DNA from: Faecalimicrobium dakarense
GTDB lineage: Bacteria; Bacillota; Clostridia; Peptostreptococcales; Peptostreptococcaceae
Length of the DNA stretch: 64,000 nt
Reading direction: 5' to 3'
Assembly (NCBI RefSeq): GCF_000499525.1
Contig: NZ_HG529329.1
Span: forward strand, 47,308 to 111,307
A model generated the notes under the pieces. The model saw only the letters and a list, made by a program, of their open reading frames with translations. It was not told the origin of the DNA and did not search any database. A program made the translations under genes and the position numbers. Below are positions 42,496-52,024 of the stretch, in pieces; positions within the stretch are counted from its first letter, which is position 1, and the number at the start of each line of letters is the position of its first letter.

Positions 42496-44046
42496 TTATT
42501 TTACTTTTTTTATAACATCTATTATGCTTCCATCTCTGTACTCTACTACAGCTACTACATCATCACTAAACTCTATTTCTTTTGGTGTTCCAACTAATCT
42601 TGTAGCTATTTCTCTTAATTTTTCCATAGTTACAAGTTGGATTCCAGCTTCTTTGAACTTAGCCATTAAATCTTGTCTTCTTGGGTTAACTACTACACCA
42701 TAATCTGTTACAACTACATCAACTGTACTTCCTGGAGTAACAACAGTAGTAACTTTATCTATTATTGTAGATAATCTACCTCTTGTAAGAGGTGCTACAA
42801 GTATTGATACTTTAGCCATTGCAGATGTATCACTGTGTCCACCTGATGCAGCTCTTATAACTCCATCACTTCCTGCTATAACGTTAACGTTAAAATCTGT
42901 ATCTATTTCAAGAGCACTTAGTATAACAAAGTCTAACTTATCTACTGCTGCTGATTTATTTCCTATAGATGCATAGAAATCTGCACTTACTTCAACGTGC
43001 TTTTCATTTTTACCAACAGATTCAGCTGCAGTTAAATCGAAACTTTGAGTATCAAATAATGTATCAACTAGACCTTCTTCTAATAAATCAACCATAGGCC
43101 CTGTTATTCCACCTAAAGCATAGCTTAATTTTATATTTCTTTTTAAAAGTTCTTCTTTAACAAATCTAGTAACAGCAAGCGATGCTCCACCAGAACCTGT
43201 TTGCATAGAGAATCCATCAACGAATAACCCTGAAGCTTTCATTACATCTAAAACTCTCTTAGCCATTAATAATTCTTTAGGATTATTTGTAAATCTAGTA
43301 GCACCAGACATTATTCCTTTAGAGTCACCAACTTCATCAACTACTGCTACGTAGTCAACTTGAGTTTGAGGTATACTTTGTGGGAAGTTTGGATAAGGCA
43401 CTATAGTATCAGTTACTACAACTGTCTTTTTAGCATGAGCCGCGTCCACCTTTGCATAACCCATAGATCCACATATAGATTTTCCTACAACACCGTTTGC
43501 ATTACCCATACAGTCAGCTGAAGAAGCTGCTAAAAATGCAACGTCTATTTTAACATCACCTGAAGTTATAGCTCTAGCTCTTCCTCCGTGAGAACGTATA
43601 ACTGCTGGATGTTCTCCTAATACACCTTCAGAAACTGCTTTAGCTAATTTTCCTCTAAGACCACTAGTTTCTATTCTGTTTACAACTCCGTTTTCAATGT
43701 GAGCAACTAAACCATCATGAGCACTAGTTAATGAACTTGCTGCTACTCTTAGGTTTTTAATCCCCATTTGAGCTAATATATCAACAACCATCATTAAAAG
43801 CTTATCACCAGCTCTAAAGTGATGGTGGAAAGATATTGTCATTCCGTCTTTTATTTCACATTTTTCTATAGCATCTCTTAAAGATCCAACTATCTTATCT
43901 CTTCTTACATGTTCTTTTAAGTTTTCACTATCAGACTTAACTATTCTATCTGATGGTTGGCTAGAGAAAGGAGCAACATAAGCTGATCTATTTTCATAAC
44001 CTTTTATGTTATTTAATAATTCTTTACTAACTCTTTTAGTTTCCAT
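42496..44046 (-). CDS. citF: Citrate lyase alpha subunit
   Basis: 516 residues, full length for CitF. Conserved parts include SFHHHFRAGDKLLMMVVD, SHGGRARAITSGDVKIDVAF, NANGVVGKSICGSMGYAKVDA, MQTGSGGASLAVTRFV and SAAVDKLDFVILSALEIDTDFN. It transfers the acyl carrier between acetyl and citryl forms. The ribosome binding site TGGAGGTGA lies inside the end of citE, two bases between stop and start. Confidence 0.96.
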   Translation of the reverse strand: METKRVSKELLNNIKGYENRSAYVAPFSSQPSDRIVKSDSENLKEHVRRDKIVGSLRDAIEKCEIKDGMTISFHHHFRAGDKLLMMVVDILAQMGIKNLRVAASSLTSAHDGLVAHIENGVVNRIETSGLRGKLAKAVSEGVLGEHPAVIRSHGGRARAITSGDVKIDVAFLAASSADCMGNANGVVGKSICGSMGYAKVDAAHAKKTVVVTDTIVPYPNFPQSIPQTQVDYVAVVDEVGDSKGIMSGATRFTNNPKELLMAKRVLDVMKASGLFVDGFSMQTGSGGASLAVTRFVKEELLKRNIKLSYALGGITGPMVDLLEEGLVDTLFDTQSFDLTAAESVGKNEKHVEVSADFYASIGNKSAAVDKLDFVILSALEIDTDFNVNVIAGSDGVIRAASGGHSDTSAMAKVSILVAPLTRGRLSTIIDKVTTVVTPGSTVDVVVTDYGVVVNPRRQDLMAKFKEAGIQLVTMEKLREIATRLVGTPKEIEFSDDVVAVVEYRDGSIIDVIKKVK

Positions 44047-44048
44047 TA

Positions 44049-44951
44049 TTAATTGTCACCTCCAACTAAAACCCCTGCAGCTTTTGCAAGTTCTAGAACT
44101 CTCTGAGCTCTTTCTATGATTGGCTTATCAACCATTTTTCCATCTACTGTAAACACACCTAAGTTTTGTTCTAAAGCTTCTTTAGTTGCATCTACTATTT
44201 TTTGAGCTTTAGCTATTTCTTTTTCACTTGGTGTAAATACATCATGTATAAGCTCTACTTGTCTTGGGTGAATTAATGATTTACCACCGAATCCCATTCT
44301 CTTTATAAGATTAGCTTCTTTTAGGAAACCTTCATCGTTGTTTATATCAGAATAAACTGTATCTAACACTTCAAGTCCACAAGCTCTAGCTGCCATTGCT
44401 ACCATTCCTCTAGCAACGTATAGCTCATCTCCTTCTGGTGTTCTTGTAGTTTTCATACTTGTTACGAAGTCTTCTCCGCTTATAGCCATACCTATTAATC
44501 TTTTTGTAGGTGATTTAGCTATATTAAATGAGTTCATAACTCCAAGTGCAGTTTCGATTGCTACCATTATTTTAGTAGAGCCAACTTCTCTACCACACTC
44601 TTTTTCTATCTTTTCAATATAAGCATCAACAGCCATAACATCTTCCACTGACTCAGTCATAGGTATTCTTATTACCTCTACTCCACCAGTTACTACAGCT
44701 TCTATATCATCCTTCCAAAATTCTGTAGCAAGTCCATTTATACGAACTACAGTTTCTATATTTAGTTCTTTATAATAATCACTTAATTTTTTTAACATAT
44801 TATGTACTAAAAATCTTGCAGAGTCTTTCTCTGTTATTGCTATTGCATCCTCTAAGTCAAACATTACTGAGTCTGGCTTGTATATATGAACATCTCTTAT
44901 TATTCCTGGGTTGTTACCTGGAACAAATAGCATTGAACGTCTTAGTTTCAT
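44049..44951 (-). CDS. citE: Citrate lyase beta subunit
   Basis: 300 residues of the HpcH/HpaI-aldolase-like CitE family: RSMLFVPGNNPGIIRD, DSVMFDLEDAI, VVRINGLATEFWKDDIEA, MVAIETALGVMNSFNIA, GEDFVTSMKT, GFGGKSLIHPRQVELIHDVF. It cleaves citryl-ACP to acetyl-ACP and oxaloacetate; acidic Mg2+ ligands are in place. Starts 12 bases after citD. Confidence 0.96.
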   Translation of the reverse strand: MKLRRSMLFVPGNNPGIIRDVHIYKPDSVMFDLEDAIAITEKDSARFLVHNMLKKLSDYYKELNIETVVRINGLATEFWKDDIEAVVTGGVEVIRIPMTESVEDVMAVDAYIEKIEKECGREVGSTKIMVAIETALGVMNSFNIAKSPTKRLIGMAISGEDFVTSMKTTRTPEGDELYVARGMVAMAARACGLEVLDTVYSDINNDEGFLKEANLIKRMGFGGKSLIHPRQVELIHDVFTPSEKEIAKAQKIVDATKEALEQNLGVFTVDGKMVDKPIIERAQRVLELAKAAGVLVGGDN

Positions 44952-44963
44952 TGTGTTCTCTCC

Positions 44964-45248
44964 TTATATCCATTTATATTCACTACATTGTGCTGAACGA
45001 TAGACAGCAGTTTGAACCCTACTTTGTATAACTGGGTCTATTGCTCCTTTATCATTTGCAAATACTTTTGCGTCTGTAACATTAAGCGCTTTTAACGTTT
45101 CTGCGATAACGTTTTCAATTTGTTCGCCAAACTGAGCCATCACAGTACTTTCTAGCTCTATAGATATTCCATTATCACTTGGCTCTAATATTATTTGAAT
45201 ATCACTTGATTCTAATGTTCCAGCACTAGCAACTACCTTTAATTCCAT
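44964..45248 (-). CDS. citD: Citrate lyase acyl carrier protein (gamma subunit)
   Basis: 94 residues. The prosthetic-group serine is in AGTLESSDIQI (S14). The C-terminal beta-alpha part has TLKALNVTDAKVFANDKGAIDPVIQSRVQTA. First gene of the operon. AGGAGGAA precedes the ATG and a GTATAC-rich promoter region lies upstream. Confidence 0.95.
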   Translation of the reverse strand: MELKVVASAGTLESSDIQIILEPSDNGISIELESTVMAQFGEQIENVIAETLKALNVTDAKVFANDKGAIDPVIQSRVQTAVYRSAQCSEYKWI

Positions 45249-45278
45249 AGCTAGTATTCCTCCTGTAATCTTTATTAA

Positions 45279-45322
45279 GTATACATCCGTATACCTGTAT
45301 ACAATCTTAATTCATTGTATAC
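45279..45322 (-). promoter_or_regulatory. cit operon promoter region with four GTATAC boxes
   Basis: GTATAC at 45279, 45289, 45297 and 45317 (start positions). The last two are 20 bases apart, the same spacing as in the oad/GntR region. A TATACT -10-like sequence on the minus strand overlaps the first box, with TTGTAT upstream. The gap to nrdF (45249-45564) holds no gene, only this region and the nrdF terminator. Confidence 0.75.
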
Positions 45323-45504
45323 CATTTTTCTGATTTAATTATATAAGATGTATTTTTCTAATTCAATATAATTTTGATGATATATAAAGTGCAACTTACA
45401 AAAATGTTGATATTTCAACATTTTTCTTAATGTTCTTTTGGTGTTTTTCTCATAAGTTTCTGTCTTATTATATAAAGCATAGGTTTATTTTTCCCCATTA
45501 AAAT

Positions 45505-45544
45505 AAAGCTAGACATGCTTTTTAATTAAGCAGTACCTAGCTTT
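45505..45544 (-). terminator. Terminator of nrdEF
   Basis: AAAGCTAG (45505-45512) pairs with CTAGCTTT (45537-45544), with inner ATGCTT/AAGCAGT; minus side continues ATTTTAATG. Confidence 0.7.
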
Positions 45545-45564
45545 TTAATAACTTACTTATATTT

Positions 45565-46524
45565 TTAAAATATAAAGTCACTATCTTCTAATTCTTCATA
45601 AACACCTTTTTGATATCCATTACCTTTAGTTGAGAAAAAGTCATGAGTTTTTGTCTCTGTACTTAATCCATTTAACACGATTGGATTAATCGGTTTTACT
45701 TCATAATATTTAGGAAAATCTAGATTTTCAAGTGCTTGATTCGCATTATATTTTAAAAAGTTTATTACCTCGTCAGAAAGTTTTGTACCTTTATAGATTA
45801 ATCTCGTATAGTTTTCTTCATTTTCCATAAGTTCATGAAGTATTTTATACATTTCTTTAGTTACTTCTTCTTGTTCATAAACATCTAATGAATTATATAT
45901 TTCTTGTGCAAGTAATCCTATATATTTTCCATGTAACGATTCATCTCTTAGTATTAAAGATATAATCTCTCCACTAGCTACCATCTTTCCTTGACCTGCT
46001 AGATATAGAGGATAGAAAAATCCACTATAAAATAAGAAACTTTCTAAAAACACACTTGTCACCATTGATAAATATAAACTTTTTTTATCAGTTGTATTTT
46101 CATATTGTCTTAAAACTATTTCTGCTTTATTTTGTAAAGTAGGTTCGGTTTCTATCCATTCAAATAACTCATCTATTTCGGCATTTGAAAGTAGTGTTGT
46201 AAATATAGAAGAATAACTCTTTGCATGAATTTCTTCCATTGTTCCCATAAATGATAGTACTGCTTTTCTTTGCAAATCTTCTGTTAAACTCATCATTGAT
46301 GGTATACCATTATTACCTTGCTTTGTATCTAATAATGTTAATCCACCTAATACTTTTTTATATAATTTTTTTTCATCTTCATTTAGATTTGACCATGATT
46401 TTAAATCCTTAGATATTGGTACTTCTTCAGGTAACCAAAATTGCTTAACATTTTGTTCCCAAAATAATTGTGTAAAATCATCTTCTTCTCTATTCCAGTT
46501 AACAGCTTTATGTATAAACGTCAT
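45565..46524 (-). CDS. nrdF: Class Ib ribonucleotide reductase beta subunit
   Basis: 319 residues. R2-type four-helix ferritin fold: metal ligands in LLDTKQGN, MEEIHAKSYS (E, H and the radical-bearing Tyr region), FLESFLFYSGF and LRDESLHGKYIG. The C-terminus EELEDSDFIF is the peptide that docks on NrdE. It holds the tyrosyl radical cofactor (Mn or Fe). Start taken as ATG 46524 with AAAGGA upstream, 14 bases after the nrdE stop. No NrdI or NrdH is adjacent. Confidence 0.93.
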   Translation of the reverse strand: MTFIHKAVNWNREEDDFTQLFWEQNVKQFWLPEEVPISKDLKSWSNLNEDEKKLYKKVLGGLTLLDTKQGNNGIPSMMSLTEDLQRKAVLSFMGTMEEIHAKSYSSIFTTLLSNAEIDELFEWIETEPTLQNKAEIVLRQYENTTDKKSLYLSMVTSVFLESFLFYSGFFYPLYLAGQGKMVASGEIISLILRDESLHGKYIGLLAQEIYNSLDVYEQEEVTKEMYKILHELMENEENYTRLIYKGTKLSDEVINFLKYNANQALENLDFPKYYEVKPINPIVLNGLSTETKTHDFFSTKGNGYQKGVYEELEDSDFIF

Positions 46525-46538
46525 ATCTATCATCCTTT

Positions 46539-48641
46539 CTATACAGAACATGCCACGCATTCGTCAACAGATTCTCTTACCATTTTTGTTCTTGTGTAAT
46601 AAAGGCTCTTTAAACCTTTTTTATAAGCATATATATAATATCTTGCAATATCTCTTGTTGTTTTATCATCAGTTACAAATAACGTAGTAGAAATTCCTTG
46701 GTCTACATGATTTTGTACAACTGATACCATATCTATTACCTTAAACATGTCCATTCTGTATGCAGATTGGTAATATAATAGATTTTCATTAGTTAAAAAT
46801 GGCATTGGATATATTGTTGTAGAATCTCCATAAGTTCTAACCTCTATTTGTTCTGTTATTGGCATTATACTTGAAGTTGCATTTTGAACATAACTAATAC
46901 TTTGAGTTGGTGCTATTGCCATTAAATATGCGTTATATACTCCTTTTTCTTTAACCTCATCTAATAACCTTTCCCAGTCTTTATTGTTTGGTATATAAAT
47001 TCCTTCAAATAATTTTTGTACTTTATCAGTTTTAGGTAAATAATTTTCTTTATAGTATCTACTTAATACATCACTATCTTTTCCTTTTGCATACTCTGAT
47101 TTTTCAAATCCATTAAAAGTTTCTTTCTTTTCAATAGCTAACTTCATAGATGTTTTTATAGCATAGTATCTAATAATTGCAAAGAAAGTATTTGCAAAAT
47201 CTAATGCTTCACTTGACGTATATAATATATCTTCACTTATTAAATATCCATGTAAATTCATAGCTCCAAGACCTACTGCATGTGATGCATTATTTCCATT
47301 TTTTACTGTTGGAACTTCATCTATACTCGTTTTATCTGAAACTACTGTAAGGGCTCTTATTGCTGTATCTACTACATTTTCTATATCTTTATTTTTCATT
47401 ACATTATAAATATTTAAAGAACCTAAATTACAACTTATATCTTGTCCCCAATTATTTTCACCTTTATATCCAACTATATCTGATGGAGTTTGATATTGGA
47501 AAATTTCGCAGCATAGGTTAGACATTTTAATTTTTCCTAAATCTTTTAGAACATGTTCTTTATTTGCACTATCAACAAACATTACATAAGGATATCCGCT
47601 TTCTTGTTGTGTTTGAGCAATTCTTGTTAATATTTTTCTTGGATTTATTTCTTTTTTTCTAATATCTTTATCATTAGCTAATTTTTCATACCACTCTTCC
47701 ATATTAATATCATCAATGTTAACTCCGTATTTTTTAAATACAGTATGGGGATAAAATGCATATGCTACTTCATTTTTTTGGGCTAATTCCATAAATTTAT
47801 CTGGGATAATAGCTCCAACAGATAGTGTTGCAAGTCTTATTTTTTCGTCAGCATTAATTTTTTTAGTATCCATTAAAAGCTCAAAATCTGGGTGTAATAC
47901 ATTTAAATATACTGCTCCTGCACCTTGTCTCGCTCCCATTTGATTAAAGTAACTAAATGATTGCTCTAACATTTTAGCTACACCAACAACTCCACCACTT
48001 GCTCCTTCAATTCCTTTTATGCTTTCTCCGCTTGCTCTAAGCCTACTTAAATTTAGCGCAACGCCTCCTCCAATTTTAGATAAGTGGTTTGCAGAAGCTA
48101 CTGCGTAAGATATACCTTCACAACTATCTTCAATAGAAAGTAAGAAACAACTTACCATTTCTCCAGCTCTTGCTCTTCCTGCATTTAAAAATGTTGGCGT
48201 TGCAGGCTGAAATTCTTGTTTGATTAATTTATCTGAAATTTTCATAGCAAACTCGACATCCCCATCAGCTAATGCTAATGAGCAAATTAAAACTTTATCT
48301 TCATAGCTTTCTAAAATTTTATTTCCATCATTATCTTTTAAAGCATAATTTTCAAAAAACTTACTTGCGCTCATATAAGACTCAAATTTAAATTCTTGAG
48401 CTTTAATATTTTCATAAAGTTCTTTTATAAATGATTTATCATATTTTTCTATAACATCTTTTGAATAATAATTATTTTTAACTAAATAATCTATCTTTTC
48501 TTCAATACTATCAAAATACTTCATTCTATATTTTATTGATTCATTAATATATGCATTAAGTGCTTCTTTATCTTTTTCTAATTGAAACTTACCATTATCA
48601 TCTCTTATGATGACTTGGTTATTTAATTCTATCCACTTCAT
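46539..48641 (-). CDS. nrdE: Ribonucleotide reductase alpha subunit (class Ib)
   Basis: 700 residues. Catalytic motifs: EMVSCFLLSIEDSCEGISYA, SKIGGGVALNLSRLRASG, SNLCCEIFQYQTPSD (radical and substrate cysteines), ATPTQ-type APTQSISYVQNATSSIMP. The C-terminal CVACSV pair accepts electrons from the reductant. It reduces ribonucleotides to deoxyribonucleotides. ATG 48641 has AAAGGA upstream. It lacks a long N-terminal ATP cone, as in NrdE. Controlled by two NrdR boxes. Confidence 0.94.
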   Translation of the reverse strand: MKWIELNNQVIIRDDNGKFQLEKDKEALNAYINESIKYRMKYFDSIEEKIDYLVKNNYYSKDVIEKYDKSFIKELYENIKAQEFKFESYMSASKFFENYALKDNDGNKILESYEDKVLICSLALADGDVEFAMKISDKLIKQEFQPATPTFLNAGRARAGEMVSCFLLSIEDSCEGISYAVASANHLSKIGGGVALNLSRLRASGESIKGIEGASGGVVGVAKMLEQSFSYFNQMGARQGAGAVYLNVLHPDFELLMDTKKINADEKIRLATLSVGAIIPDKFMELAQKNEVAYAFYPHTVFKKYGVNIDDINMEEWYEKLANDKDIRKKEINPRKILTRIAQTQQESGYPYVMFVDSANKEHVLKDLGKIKMSNLCCEIFQYQTPSDIVGYKGENNWGQDISCNLGSLNIYNVMKNKDIENVVDTAIRALTVVSDKTSIDEVPTVKNGNNASHAVGLGAMNLHGYLISEDILYTSSEALDFANTFFAIIRYYAIKTSMKLAIEKKETFNGFEKSEYAKGKDSDVLSRYYKENYLPKTDKVQKLFEGIYIPNNKDWERLLDEVKEKGVYNAYLMAIAPTQSISYVQNATSSIMPITEQIEVRTYGDSTTIYPMPFLTNENLLYYQSAYRMDMFKVIDMVSVVQNHVDQGISTTLFVTDDKTTRDIARYYIYAYKKGLKSLYYTRTKMVRESVDECVACSV

Positions 48642-48746
48642 ATTTATCATTCCTTTTACCATTTTTTTATGATTTTTTTGTTACATTATTCTCTTAATCA
48701 TTGCAATTACTGACTTATTTCTCCTATTCAGTAAAATAAGTAATGT

Positions 48747-48793
48747 ACACAATATGTAGTACTCATTTGTTTATTTTAAACTATATATAGTAT
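48747..48793 (-). promoter_or_regulatory. Two NrdR boxes upstream of nrdEF
   Basis: ACACAATATGTAGTAC (48747-48762) and AAACTATATATAGTAT (48778-48793) both resemble acaCwAtATaTwGtgt and start 31 bases apart, three helical turns, as expected for cooperative NrdR binding. They lie about 105-150 bases before nrdE. Confidence 0.8.
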
Positions 48794-48963
48794 TTTCTTC
48801 AATGTTTTTTGGGAATATTTTTCTTTAAAATTTTCACATATTGCGTTTAATCTATATATAAATGGGTAGTTAAAATAAATATTATATAAATTTTTTAAAG
48901 GATTATTTTAAATTAAGTCTAATATATATATAAAGTAAATATTTTTCTTCTTATGTCTTTAAG

Positions 48964-48990
48964 GAACACTATTTAGTGTTCTTTTGTTTT
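48964..48990 (+). terminator. Orphan plus-strand terminator-like hairpin
   Basis: GAACACT (48964-48970) pairs with AGTGTTC (48975-48981), followed by TTTTGTTTT on the plus strand. No plus-strand gene lies upstream for kilobases. It could end an unannotated small RNA. The rest of 48794-49043 shows only A/T-rich sequence. Confidence 0.45.
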
Positions 48991-49043
48991 GTAATTATAA
49001 ATATATTTACCCACGCTATAATATTAGACTTTTAAGATAAAAA

Positions 49044-49071
49044 AATAAAAGCGCCTCAATGCGCTTTTATT
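49044..49071 (-). terminator. Terminator of the HAD gene
   Basis: AATAAAAGCGC pairs with GCGCTTTTATT around CTCAAT and overlaps the gene's stop codon; minus side continues TTTTTATC. Confidence 0.85.
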
Positions 49072-49734
49072 AATTATCTATATTTACTATTTTATTTATA
49101 AATTCATAATCTATATCACTCATGTTAGACATTATTATATCTGATGAACTTAAATCTTGATTACCTGAATCTTTATTAAAAAATCCTATACATTTCATAT
49201 TAGCAGACTTCGCTGCAAGTACTCCATTTTTAGAATCTTCTATTACAATACATTCTTCACTATTTACACCTAATTCATCTGCAGCTTTTAAAAATATATC
49301 TGGAGATGGCTTTGATTTTTCAACACTTTCTCCACTAACTAATTTATCAAAATATTTATATATACCAGTACTTTTAGTTACATCTAGGATATCACATATT
49401 GGAGATGATGAAGCTAATCCTATTTTTATATTATTTTTCTTTAAATTTTTAATAGATTTTCTATATTTTCTATTAATTCATATCCATCTCTTTTTATAAT
49501 AACATCTTTTAGAATCATCATATTCTCTATTAATTCATTTGTATCTATATTGATAGAATACTTTTGTTTTAGTAATTCCCATGTAAATTCATTAGTCATT
49601 CCTATATATTTTTCATATTCTTTATAATCTATATCGTGACCATTTTCATTTAATATCTCTTTTGTAACTTTATAGTAAACTGGCTCTGTATTAACTAATA
49701 CTCCATCCATATCGAAAATAACGGCCTTTAACAT
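49070..49734 (-). pseudogene. HAD-superfamily phosphatase, beta-phosphoglucomutase-like, one-base frameshift
   Basis: The first frame (49734-49441) gives MLKAVIFDMDGVLVNTEPVY (catalytic DMD) and stops after ENIENLLKI. Adding one A to the coding A5 run (T5 at 49446-49450) joins it to KNNIKIGLASSSPICDILD, ...GESVEKSKPSPDIFLKAADEL and CIVIEDSKNGVLAAKSANMK, ending at 49070. The repaired 221-residue protein is a complete HAD hydrolase with all four motifs (D, S, K, ED). It probably acts on sugar phosphates. Decay, sequencing error and slippage are all possible causes. Confidence 0.85.
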
Positions 49735-49854
49735 ATCTATGCCCCCTTTAATATTTAACTTCCAATTACTCCATATGTTATAACCCCTATAATATAATAT
49801 TATATATATTCATCTTAGATTTTAAAGTGTATTTTTATATTTTATGTGAAATAT

Positions 49855-49900
49855 AAAAAAGCATAGAAGAAATACCTTTTAGATATTTTTTCTATACTTT
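49855..49900 (-). terminator. Terminator of the two-component operon
   Basis: AAAGCATAGAAGAAATA pairs with TATTTTTTCTATACTTT with few mismatches; minus side ends TTTTTTATATTT. Confidence 0.65.
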
Positions 49901-49987
49901 ATAATACTACATTATCTACTAAATCCCTTTATTCTCCATAGCTTATTGATAAAATTTATCAGTAAATTATAGCATTAATATTTTATA

Positions 49988-52024
49988 CTATTTTACTAAA
50001 TCAAATATTAAAGTAACTATAAATAAATCACCTATTATTTCAATATCTAGATTTCCATCTTGAAGTTCTACAAATCCTTTAGCTATTGATAATCCTAATC
50101 CTGATCCTTCTGTATTTCTTGATAAATCCCCTCTTGTAAATCTTTCAGTTATTTCTTTTGGATTAAAATTAAGAGGATAGTTAGATATATTTTTCATGGT
50201 TATATTTACTTTATTATCTTTTGTAATCATGTCTATATATACTCTAGTACCTTCTAATGAATATTTTAAAATATTTGATATAAGATTTTCAAATACTCTC
50301 CAAAGCTTTATTCCATCAGCCATTATATAAACTTCTTCATCTGGTGTATTTATAATAAAGTCTAATTTTACTTTTTCTATTTCTTTTTCCATTTCTACTA
50401 TACTTTGTGTAAGTAATTGGTTTATATCTGTTTTTTCTAAATTAATTTCTATATCATTACTACTAACTTTTGATGCTTCAAATAAGTCATCTATTAATAC
50501 TTTAAGTTTTTGTGTTCTATTATCTAATACCTTTACGTAATCTTTTACATGTTCTGGCTTTATATCTTCTTTTTTCATTAAGCTTATATAGTTTATTATA
50601 GCTGTAAGTGGAGTTTTTAAATCGTGGCTTACATTTGTTATAAGCTCCGTTTTCATTCTTTCACTTTTTAATCTTTCTTCTACAGATTCATTTATAACTT
50701 CACCTAAACTATTTATATTTTCTACTAATTCATTGAACATATCATTTTCATTAACTTCTATTTTATGGTTAAAGTTACCACTCTTAAATTCATTTAATGA
50801 AGTTTGTATGTATGTGATGCTTCTCATTTTTTTAATTATTGTTGAAGCTAATAATAGGTTTCCTAATACAATACCTATAAACATTAGTATTATATTTTTA
50901 TTATATGTGAACATATCTATAATAAACGACGGTATACTTCCACTACTCCTAATTCCATATATAGTATACAGTATGCTAAATAATAGTAGAATTTGTATTA
51001 CTGTAAACAGTATTACAAATCTTATTATTACTATTTCATTTTGTGAAATGCGTTTGTTTTTATATAACCTTCTAAATATTTTACTTTTATTAATTAATTC
51101 ATCTGTATTTTTTGTAGATATTACTGTATATATAAAATAGTATATATCTAAAAGCAAAATTGTATTAAATAATATATAAAAATCTTCATCCATAAACATA
51201 TATGATAATATTAATAATATAATTCCTATTACAAATAGGCCCTCTAAGTTAAATATTTTACTACTTTTTAATTTAGAATATAGCTTATATTGTTTAATAT
51301 CCTGTTCTATGTAATCTTCATTGTTTTTATAGTTTTTTCTCATCTTATTTCTATTATTTATATAAAGTAGAAAACTACTTAATAAAACTACTACTGCAAT
51401 TATTCTAGACCCTAGAAAAATCATTGCTTCTCTATTACTTCTTATATTTTCTCTATATAATAAATTGACTCTATCCCCAGTTTTATCGTAATCACTTTCT
51501 TTTATTTTTTTTATACTTGGTATTCCTATATATGTAGTTACATCTTCTTTTCTACGATCTACTATATTTCCATAAGTATTTGTAATATAATCTATTTTTT
51601 TCCCATCTTCTATCTTTTTTAAAGTCTTATCTTTAAAATTAAGTTCTAAGATATAAGGAAAATCCTTAGTTACTTTATTAAACTCTTCTATAGTATTAAT
51701 GCCATTATTAGAATAAGTTTTTTTACTATCATTATTCACTACAAATACTTGTGAACTTTTAAATTCTTCAATTCTAGTATTTGATTCTGCTCTACGTTTT
51801 AACATTTTTTCACTTGCATTATCCCCAACTACTGTATATACAGAATTTTCACCTATATCATATATCGCTCCTTCTAATTGGTAACTTCTATAAAAATCTT
51901 TATCTTCTCTATATGCATTTACATACCCTTGTATTGAATCTACGCTAAAAGTAATTACTGATATACAAAAACACATAATAACTACTAATATTTCTTTATT
52001 TATTTTAAATTTTATATCCAACAC
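49988..52024 (-). CDS. Sensor histidine kinase with extra membrane segments
   Basis: 678 residues, GTG start. A first membrane helix (residues 11-27), an extracellular region (about 30-200), then about five more membrane helices (203-221, 262-278, 284-303, 332-357, 378-398), a HAMP-like linker, HisKA with NVSHDLKTPL (H467), and HATPase_c with N-box NLISNILKYS and GSGLGLSIAKGF. The 20-base overlap with the response regulator shows coupling. The ligand is unknown; the many membrane helices suggest sensing in or at the membrane, as in antibiotic-sensing kinases. Confidence 0.9.
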   Translation of the reverse strand: MLDIKFKINKEILVVIMCFCISVITFSVDSIQGYVNAYREDKDFYRSYQLEGAIYDIGENSVYTVVGDNASEKMLKRRAESNTRIEEFKSSQVFVVNNDSKKTYSNNGINTIEEFNKVTKDFPYILELNFKDKTLKKIEDGKKIDYITNTYGNIVDRRKEDVTTYIGIPSIKKIKESDYDKTGDRVNLLYRENIRSNREAMIFLGSRIIAVVVLLSSFLLYINNRNKMRKNYKNNEDYIEQDIKQYKLYSKLKSSKIFNLEGLFVIGIILLILSYMFMDEDFYILFNTILLLDIYYFIYTVISTKNTDELINKSKIFRRLYKNKRISQNEIVIIRFVILFTVIQILLLFSILYTIYGIRSSGSIPSFIIDMFTYNKNIILMFIGIVLGNLLLASTIIKKMRSITYIQTSLNEFKSGNFNHKIEVNENDMFNELVENINSLGEVINESVEERLKSERMKTELITNVSHDLKTPLTAIINYISLMKKEDIKPEHVKDYVKVLDNRTQKLKVLIDDLFEASKVSSNDIEINLEKTDINQLLTQSIVEMEKEIEKVKLDFIINTPDEEVYIMADGIKLWRVFENLISNILKYSLEGTRVYIDMITKDNKVNITMKNISNYPLNFNPKEITERFTRGDLSRNTEGSGLGLSIAKGFVELQDGNLDIEIIGDLFIVTLIFDLVK

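Noticed and set aside
45279..45322. Short repeated GTATAC units as a small CRISPR-like array
   Set aside because: Units are six bases at 8-20-base spacing with no spacers or cas genes; they are operator boxes.
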